A DNA stretch of 41,870 nucleotides from Candidatus Pacearchaeota archaeon (GTDB lineage: Archaea; Nanobdellota; Nanobdellia; Pacearchaeales; GW2011-AR1): assembly GCA_018304025.1 (NCBI GenBank), contig JAGVXA010000010.1, positions 1 through 41,870 of the forward strand. The letters are read 5' to 3'. Below the pieces are notes generated by a model. It did no database searches, was not told the DNA's origin, and was given only the letters and a program-made list of their open reading frames with translations. The position numbers and the translations under genes are program-made. How positions within the stretch are numbered: position 1 is the first letter of the stretch; the number at the start of each line of letters is the position of its first letter. Shown here in pieces: positions 35,091 to 41,870 of this stretch.

Positions 35091-37894
35091 AGAATAAAAA
35101 AAGAGTGGATAAAAAAAGAAGATTGATTTGGGTAGTTTTATCAGTTGTTATTTTAATTGGTTTTGGTTTTGCGGAGCAAAATCAATCTTTAGAAGATGAA
35201 TTAAATAACTTGACTGCAGAATTATCTTCTTCGGGATATTCCTGGTTAGTTGATTATTCTGTGAGTTATCCGTCGGTAGAAGTTTACGAGAAAGACGGGA
35301 GCGAGAAGATTGCTGATTTTGGAGAGATTAGCGAAGACGGGAAATATAAGATTTATTTGACTTCATTAGTTGGAGAGCAGGATACATTTGATTTGAAGAT
35401 TCTTGGAGCGAGTGTGGATTTTGATTATGTTGTGGACCCGTTCGCAGATAATGGTTCGCTGATTCAGACTATTGCTGACTGCGGCGATTTAATCACGGAA
35501 AATGCAACTTATGTTTTGAATCAGAGTGTCAACACGACAAATACTTGCTTCAATATAATGGCAAATAATGTTACGCTGGACTGCCAGGGCTTTGATATTA
35601 ATTACTCTCAGTCGGGGTTTGGCTACGGGGTAAATATTACAGGATATAATTACTCGACGATTAAGGAATGCAATATTTATGAGGGAAGCACAGCGAGTTC
35701 AGCAAAGCATGGGATTTATTTGAACAATGCGAAAAATAATACTATTGAGAATAATAATGTGACAGTGATAGATTCTTACGGGGGTCTTTCTGCGGTTTAT
35801 TTAGCTGGGTCTTCAGACCAGAATTTATTGAAAGGAAACACACTTTTTGCTTCGGGCGCTGCTGTATCTGGAATTTATCTGTCCAATATGCCGAGATATA
35901 ACTCAATAGATAATAATACGATAGTCACAAAAGGATTAGAAGATGGCTGCGGCATTAGACTTCATATAGCTCCTCTGAATAATCTTACAAATAACAAAAT
36001 TAATACGAGCAGGGAGAGGGCATTTATTATTTACTTTCTTACTTATGCGAATAGCAATCTATCTATAGACTCTTCTAACTTAGCAGAAGGCAAGCCTGTG
36101 AATTATACCTTTGACGCAGAGAATCTTGTTTTTGACGGAGTTGATTTCACACAATACGGCTCTGTGATTTTTGTTTACTCGAACAATATAACAATAAGAA
36201 ACTCTAATTTTTCCGACGATTCGCTTTATCTTTTAGAAACGCATAACAGCACAATAGAAAATAATCTTTTTAACACGACAAATAGTTATGGGCTAGCCAA
36301 TTCTTATTCAAACAACAATTTAATAAATAACAATACAATTATTTCCTATTCGAATCCTGGATTTTATGGCTATTATTACGCTTATAACTCCAATATTACC
36401 AATAACACAATAGAAACATATAACAGCTCATCTTCTGGTTTGTGGTTTTTTTATGTAAATTCAACAAATGTAAAAAACAACAAGATAATAACGAGTGGCG
36501 GAAATTCATACGCGGTATATTTGAACTCTTATTCATCTTTGAACTATTTTTCAGGCAATGTAATTAATACATCAACAGGCACAAATACCATTGGGATTTA
36601 TTTACAGAGCGGCTCAAATAGTAATGTTTTTGTGAATAACAGCATTAATACAAATTCCTCTTCAGGTTATGGAATTTATTTCTATATTGGCACGGATAAT
36701 AACACTTTTTCAAGAATGAATATAAATACAACAGCGCATAGCATCTATGTTGCAGACATAAACCAAAATTTCACAATTACTGATTCTATTGTCAAAACTT
36801 CTTCAGCAACGAATTTTGGATTTTATATTTACAACCGCGTTAATGGTGGTATGTGGAATTTCACGAATGTAACTCAGGCAGGCGGAGTGCCGATAAATAT
36901 TTCCTGGGTCGCTGGCGGGAATGGGACTTTGAACATGCATTGGTATTTGGATGTGAATGTTACTGATAATTCAACTGGCGGAGCTCTTGTGTCGGCGAAT
37001 GTTTTGAGCTGGAATTCTTCTGGCGGGCTTAACGGGAATTCTACTACTGGCGCTTCTGGATTAACTCGACAGACTTTATTGGAGTACACTCGAAATGCTT
37101 CGACGACAACTTACTTTTCGCCTTACATGGTTAATGTTTCTCTCAACGGGTATTCTAACTTTACAAATGATTCGTTGAATTTGTCGGGGAATGTTTGGTG
37201 GGATGCTAAGTTGAGAGATATTACTCTTCCGAATATTACTTCTATTTCTCCGACGAATGAGACGTTTACTTCTAACCAGACAATTAACTTTACTGCTAAT
37301 TTAACTGATGTGGGAAGTGGATTGAGTAATGCTACTTTGTATATTTACAACCAAAGCGGATTGTATAACTCTACTTTCTATAATATTGTTGGCGCGCCTT
37401 TGACTGCTTCTGTCGGGATTGTTGTTTATATGATTGAAGGAGTTTATACTTGGTTCTGGGAAGTGTTTGACGTCGCTGCTAATTTCATTACTTCACAGAA
37501 TGAGACGACTGGCGTCGGAGGGAATTATACTCTTACCGTCGATATTTCTACTCCGAATATTTCGTTTGTTGCTCCGACTCCTTCGGATGGTTCGACAACT
37601 GCGGGGAATTCGATTTATGTGAATGTTTCTGCTGACGGGAGCGCTGGGCTTGGTACTAACATATCGACGTTCGTTGATTTTGATAATTCTTTGGTTGGTT
37701 GGTGGAGGATGGATGATTTGAATTCTTCTGGGGATGTGGTGGATTATATGGGGTGCTATGATAATGAGACGGAGATTTTGACTGAAGAGGGATGGAAGTA
37801 TTTTGCTGAACTGAATGATGATGAAAGAGTTATGACGCTAAATCAGGAAACAGGAGAGAAAGAATTACAATTGCCGACGGAGAGACAGATTTGA
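35087..37894 (+). CDS. Surface protein (NosD-like beta-helix, then LamG) whose frame enters a Hint/intein-like domain and ends at a frameshift
   Basis: Signal peptide; beta-helix repeats; SLVGWWRMDDLNSSGDVVDYMG then CYDNETEILTEEGWKYFAELNDDERVMTLN. Confidence 0.8.
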   Translation: MKNKKRVDKKRRLIWVVLSVVILIGFGFAEQNQSLEDELNNLTAELSSSGYSWLVDYSVSYPSVEVYEKDGSEKIADFGEISEDGKYKIYLTSLVGEQDTFDLKILGASVDFDYVVDPFADNGSLIQTIADCGDLITENATYVLNQSVNTTNTCFNIMANNVTLDCQGFDINYSQSGFGYGVNITGYNYSTIKECNIYEGSTASSAKHGIYLNNAKNNTIENNNVTVIDSYGGLSAVYLAGSSDQNLLKGNTLFASGAAVSGIYLSNMPRYNSIDNNTIVTKGLEDGCGIRLHIAPLNNLTNNKINTSRERAFIIYFLTYANSNLSIDSSNLAEGKPVNYTFDAENLVFDGVDFTQYGSVIFVYSNNITIRNSNFSDDSLYLLETHNSTIENNLFNTTNSYGLANSYSNNNLINNNTIISYSNPGFYGYYYAYNSNITNNTIETYNSSSSGLWFFYVNSTNVKNNKIITSGGNSYAVYLNSYSSLNYFSGNVINTSTGTNTIGIYLQSGSNSNVFVNNSINTNSSSGYGIYFYIGTDNNTFSRMNINTTAHSIYVADINQNFTITDSIVKTSSATNFGFYIYNRVNGGMWNFTNVTQAGGVPINISWVAGGNGTLNMHWYLDVNVTDNSTGGALVSANVLSWNSSGGLNGNSTTGASGLTRQTLLEYTRNASTTTYFSPYMVNVSLNGYSNFTNDSLNLSGNVWWDAKLRDITLPNITSISPTNETFTSNQTINFTANLTDVGSGLSNATLYIYNQSGLYNSTFYNIVGAPLTASVGIVVYMIEGVYTWFWEVFDVAANFITSQNETTGVGGNYTLTVDISTPNISFVAPTPSDGSTTAGNSIYVNVSADGSAGLGTNISTFVDFDNSLVGWWRMDDLNSSGDVVDYMGCYDNETEILTEEGWKYFAELNDDERVMTLNQETGEKELQLPTERQI

Positions 37895-40800
37895 GACAGA
37901 AGAAGGAGAATTAGTTGTAAGTGGGGAGCATAAAGTTTACGCTTCTTCAGAAGAAAGAGGGGAAATTTCAAATCTATCTTCGTATAGTGTAATTAAATTG
38001 CCTTCGAAATCTTCTGGCTTTGTTTCATTAACTAATTTAAGGAAAGCTTGTTTTGAAGATTCTATTCTGCGCTGTGAAATTCTTAACCAAACAATTGAGA
38101 ATATTGTTTCCTCGTTATATGATAATCTATCTGTAAAATCAGAGTCATTGGTTACGAATATTCTTTTTTCTGATTTAGAGAACTCTGATAACTTGCCGTT
38201 AGAGAGTTGTTTAGATTTGCGAATGATGTCTAATCCTTGCTGTTTAAGAAATATTTCTAATCTTCTGTCTACGTTTTCGTCAAAAAGAAATTTAGGCTTT
38301 GACAGCTGTTCTGAATCTGGCATTATTTTCACCTCTTGTCAACTCAGTTGCATATTGCAAAGCTGCTCCGATATGAGCTTTAGTCAAGGATGGGAAAGCT
38401 TCAATTATTTCTTGGAGGGGAGCTCCGTCTCTAAGCATTTCCAAAACTTGCCAGACCATAATTCTGGTGCCCTTGAAAGTAGGCTTGCCATGACAAATCT
38501 CACTGTCGGCAACAATGTAATCGTTGATTTCAATTCTCATGAAAATAAAAATATTAATGAAGTATATAAAGATTATGGATTAGAGTTAATTACAGACGTT
38601 TATTCTGATTATTTGAATGGGGAGGAGATTTATTTCTTAGATTCTGAGGGGAGAGAAGTTAAAGTGAATTCGATAACTAAGATTGATAATTATTTCGGGA
38701 AGATTTATGATGTTGATGTTGAGAATGATGTTGTTTTGGTTCGACGATGGAGCAGTCCGGAAGAGAGAGAAAGATATTATAATTATTTGGAAGAAAATAA
38801 TTTGATTGATAATGAACTCAATGAAGAAAATAAAAAAGATGCTACAAATATAGCATCAATGGCAACGCATATCTTAGCAGATTATGATAATTTTAATTAC
38901 AACAGATATATAAACTTTTCTGTTGATAACAACTCTGCAGAGGATGCCTCAGTAGCATCAATGGTAATGCACCAGTCTCAAAAACTGGGTCTTAGCAGAC
39001 TTCCGGGTTCAAATCCCTCTTCGAGTCCTGACTTCTTGATTAATAGCGAAGATACTAAAGTCAAAACTCTCAGCTGGGGCGCCTCTGCATTAAATTCTGA
39101 TAATTTAGAAATACCTGTGCCTCCGACGGCGTTTTGGTCAGGGAATTCGAATAATGGTTCTGTCGTCGGTGCGACGCAGGTTAGTAATGGGAAGATGGGG
39201 AAGGGGATGGGGTTTGATGGGGATGGGGATTATATTAAAACAGCATCTACAACAGATTTTAGTTTAGCAAACATTACAGTTTCAGTGTGGGTTTATGCGA
39301 ATGAAGTAGGGTATGGTGGAACACACGAATCTGATACAGTTGTTCAACGTTACAGCGCCTTTCCAAAATATGGTTGGAAAATAGGTATAGATAATAACGG
39401 GAAACCAGTTTGGGTTTATTATAATAGTAGTAGTTGCACTTCAGATGTAATAACAAGCTCAGGAGCCTCAGTTGTTGGTGGTTGGCATCATTTAGTTGGC
39501 GCAAGGAATTCCACTAATTTGACATTATACGTGGATGGAGTCCAAAGAGGAATGATTAAAACAACCTGCGCAGACCAAACTATAAGTGAAACACTTTTGA
39601 TTGGTAAATGGAAAGTTGGACAACTTGAAGGAGACGTCAATGGCACAATCGACGACGTAATGATATTTAATCGTTCGTTGTCTGCGACGGAGATACAAGC
39701 GCTTTACGCTAATACTTCAATCAAATATTTGGAGAAAAACTTTACTTCTTTAGCAGAAGGCGCGCACACGATGAAAGCGTATGTTCAGGATTTGGCGGGG
39801 AATGTGAATACGACGGAGTTGAGGACAGTCGCGGTTGACTTCACGCCGATGAATAATTGGAATTGTACTGGGACTGCGATAAAAGATTGGACGAATACTT
39901 CGTGCTGGAGTCGGGGAGTTGTGCCTGTGTTGAATGATTCTGTTGTTTTCAATGCTACTGGAGTTGCGCCTTGCAACATTACAAATAATTCTGTTGTTCA
40001 GGATTTGAATTCGTTTACCGTCGAATCGGGTTATACTGGTTCGATTCATTTCGGTCCGATGTTCGCTGTTGGTTCGTGGGGAGCTAATGCTGTTGGGACG
40101 CAAGAGTGGAATGTAACTAATGACATAAATATTTCCGGCGGGACGATGTATATTTATGGGGATTATCTTCTTCCTGTTAATGCTACTAATCTGATTTATG
40201 GATTGTACAATTTGACTGATGAAGGACATGGACAAATTTGGCATTCGTTGAATGGGAATATTACTGTCGGAAGTTCGGGGAAATTGGATGGGGTGGGTCT
40301 GGGCTTTCCGAAAACTGTCGGTCCAGGTTATTCTTTTGGTGGTAGCTATGGTGCTTCATATGGAGGATTAGGCGGGAATACTGTTTCAAATTATATTTAT
40401 GGAAATGCAACTGCTCCTGTAAGTTTAGGTTCTGGAGGTTTTGTTGATAATGCGGGTTCTGGAATCAAGCTGAAATCAGATTATCTTGCTATCTATGGAG
40501 TAATTAATGTTAGCGGGCTAGGTGCCTCTGCGGGGAATAACGGTGCTTCTGGGGGGAGTATTTGGCTAGACGCATTAAATGTTTATATTTCTGGCTCCAT
40601 ATCTGCAGATGGCGGGCCTGGCGGAAGTACAACTTATAGTGGTGGCGGTGGCGGAAGAATAAGATTAAGTTATTCAATTTTGAATTATACTGGAATCATC
40701 AGCATTTCGGGCGGGAGATATTCGGGTCGGGACGGAACTTTAACATTTACAAATAATACTTGGCCAGCTGATTGGAATTTAACTGGAAATATTGGATTAC

Positions 40801-41870
40801 TTGGAGGGGATTTCGGGGAGGGAGAAGTTGTGAATGTCTTAGGTAATTTTAATACTAATGGATATAACCTTAGTATTTATGGAGACTGTTTTGGTAATGG
40901 GGGAGGGTATAAGGCATTTGTATGCTATAACACTACTCCAGATGGCAAGGGAGTGTGGATTAATGCTTCTGGAAATATCACTGTTAGTTCTAGCTCTATT
41001 ATTGATGGCTCTGGATTAGGATTCGATGTTCAAACTGGTCCTGGCTATTACGACTCTTCTTATGGCACTTCATATGGAGGACTTGGAGAAGGATCTAATT
41101 CAAATTATATTTATGGAAACGAAACTTCTCCTGAATCATTAGGCAGCGGAGGTTATACTTTGGATGATTATGGTGGCTCTGCTATTAGATTAGAGTCATC
41201 GGGATTTATTTTATTAGACGGAGTGATTAATGTTAGCGGGCTAGGTGCCTCTACTGGGAATATCGGTGCTTCAGGAGGAAGTATAAATCTTATTGCAGAG
41301 GAAATATTTGGGCAAGGCCAATTACTTGCAGATGGCGGGCCTGGCGGAAGTACAACTTATGGCGGCGGCGGCGGCGGAAGAATAGCATTAGTTTCACATT
41401 CCTCTACTTACTTTAATGGAACTATCTTAAATAAAGGGGGCTTATATCAAGCTTCCGGTGGCACTATCTATATCAACGCAACGAACTCAATAACTTTAAC
41501 TGGCGCAAACATTTCTGTCGTCGGATTTAATGGAACAGCTACTGGTTCAAGCGAGGATTGGGGACAGAGAATAAATATTACTGCACCTTTGCTGACGTTA
41601 TCTGGAATAATAAATGCCTCCGCGATAAATCAATCTGCTGCTGGAACATCGAATGGAACAATCACATTTAATTTCACGAATTGCGATTCTTCATTTGTTG
41701 GGATGACAACTAATCCAAATGCGATTTTCTTGACGCAATGCACTCCGAATGTTACAATTATTTCTCCACTTAATGATACATTTACAGGAAATGCGACGGT
41801 AAACTTCACTGCGAACGTGACTTCTGTCAGCGGAATTAGGAATGTTACTTTGAGCATTTACAATACGACG
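37890..41870 (+). CDS. Continuation of the surface protein in the other frame (Hint remainder, LamG, Gly-rich repeat region); runs off window
   Basis: Frame starting at 37890 read manually: no stop through the antisense pair; LamG and downstream domain sequence continue in the same frame. Confidence 0.7.
37937..38332 (-). CDS. DUF5615 PIN-like protein (toxin candidate)
   Basis: KFLFDENVDRRLEIFLKQQGLDII...RIFVTNDSDFTD. Confidence 0.82.
   Translation of the reverse strand: MKIMPDSEQLSKPKFLFDENVDRRLEIFLKQQGLDIIRKSKQLSNGKLSEFSKSEKRIFVTNDSDFTDRLSYNEETIFSIVWLRISQRRIESSKQAFLKLVNETKPEDFEGNLITLYEDRFEISPLSSEEA
38292..38540 (-). CDS. DUF433 family protein (antitoxin candidate)
   Basis: ICHGKPTFKGTRIMVWQVLEMLRDGAPLQEIIEAFPSLTKAHIGAALQYATE. 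Confidence 0.88.
   Translation of the reverse strand: MRIEINDYIVADSEICHGKPTFKGTRIMVWQVLEMLRDGAPLQEIIEAFPSLTKAHIGAALQYATELTRGENNARFRTAVKA
38563..38570 (-). promoter_or_regulatory. Candidate TATA box for the antisense DUF433-DUF5615 pair
   Basis: Minus strand TTTATATA about 25 nt upstream of the ATG at 38540, consistent with a leaderless archaeal transcript. Confidence 0.5.
38946..39080 (+). pseudogene. tRNA-like sequence (positional anticodon CAA) interrupted in its T arm, embedded in coding frame
   Basis: GCCTCAG...CCAGT-CTCAAAA-ACTGG; variable GTCT-TAGC-AGAC-TT; CCGGGTTCAAATCCC; matching acceptor strand CTGGGGC displaced to 39074-39080. Confidence 0.6.

Larger units (their letters stand above)
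37754..39146 (+). other. Hint/intein-like insertion splitting a LamG domain
   Basis: Starts Cys (MG|CYDNETEILTEEGWK), block-B-like GELVVSGEHKVYAS, block-F-like GKIYDVDVENDVVLVRR, ends WSGN|S; LamG resumes SNNGSVVGATQVSNGKMGKGMGFDGDGDYI. Confidence 0.75.

Noticed and set aside
39750-40244. 164-aa minus-strand ORF
   Set aside because: Antisense to a continuous LamG-protein frame; no recognisable domain, unlike the DUF433/DUF5615 pair
1-41870. Insertion sequence, rRNA operon, integrase or phage structural genes
   Set aside because: No transposase, recombinase, rRNA or phage structural signature recognised in the ORF track

Overview
AT-rich archaeal window, probably DPANN-type (Woesearchaeota/Pacearchaeota-like gene content; this is inference, no marker phylogeny was run). 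Housekeeping genes include the rpo7-spt4-rpS24e-rpS27ae cluster, hisS, a YchF-type GTPase, scpA, MscS, rhomboid, a GHMP kinase, YggU/DUF167 and an EgtD-like methyltransferase. Accessory content includes large secreted or surface proteins, an MNT/HEPN-type pair, an AAA/DUF4143 ATPase and a DUF433/DUF5615 toxin-antitoxin-like pair. Four tRNA-like genes are readable: His(GTG), Glu(TTC), an intron-containing Ile(UAU), and one inside a protein-coding ORF. A degenerate fifth is also present. Most notable: (1) a Hint/intein-like insertion in a LamG surface protein that carries an antisense DUF433/DUF5615 pair at the usual homing-endonuclease position, with the sense frame still open across it; (2) a dispersed ~80-90 nt three-stem repeat whose stems covary between four copies; (3) short elements abutting three tRNA genes with duplicated tRNA ends; (4) tRNA-like sequences read through in frame inside two surface-protein ORFs; (5) a near-identical C-terminal tag, CEIKKAYWR[IV][VIL], on four proteins, including a truncated HEPN protein. 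All calls are from manual reading; no database search was possible.
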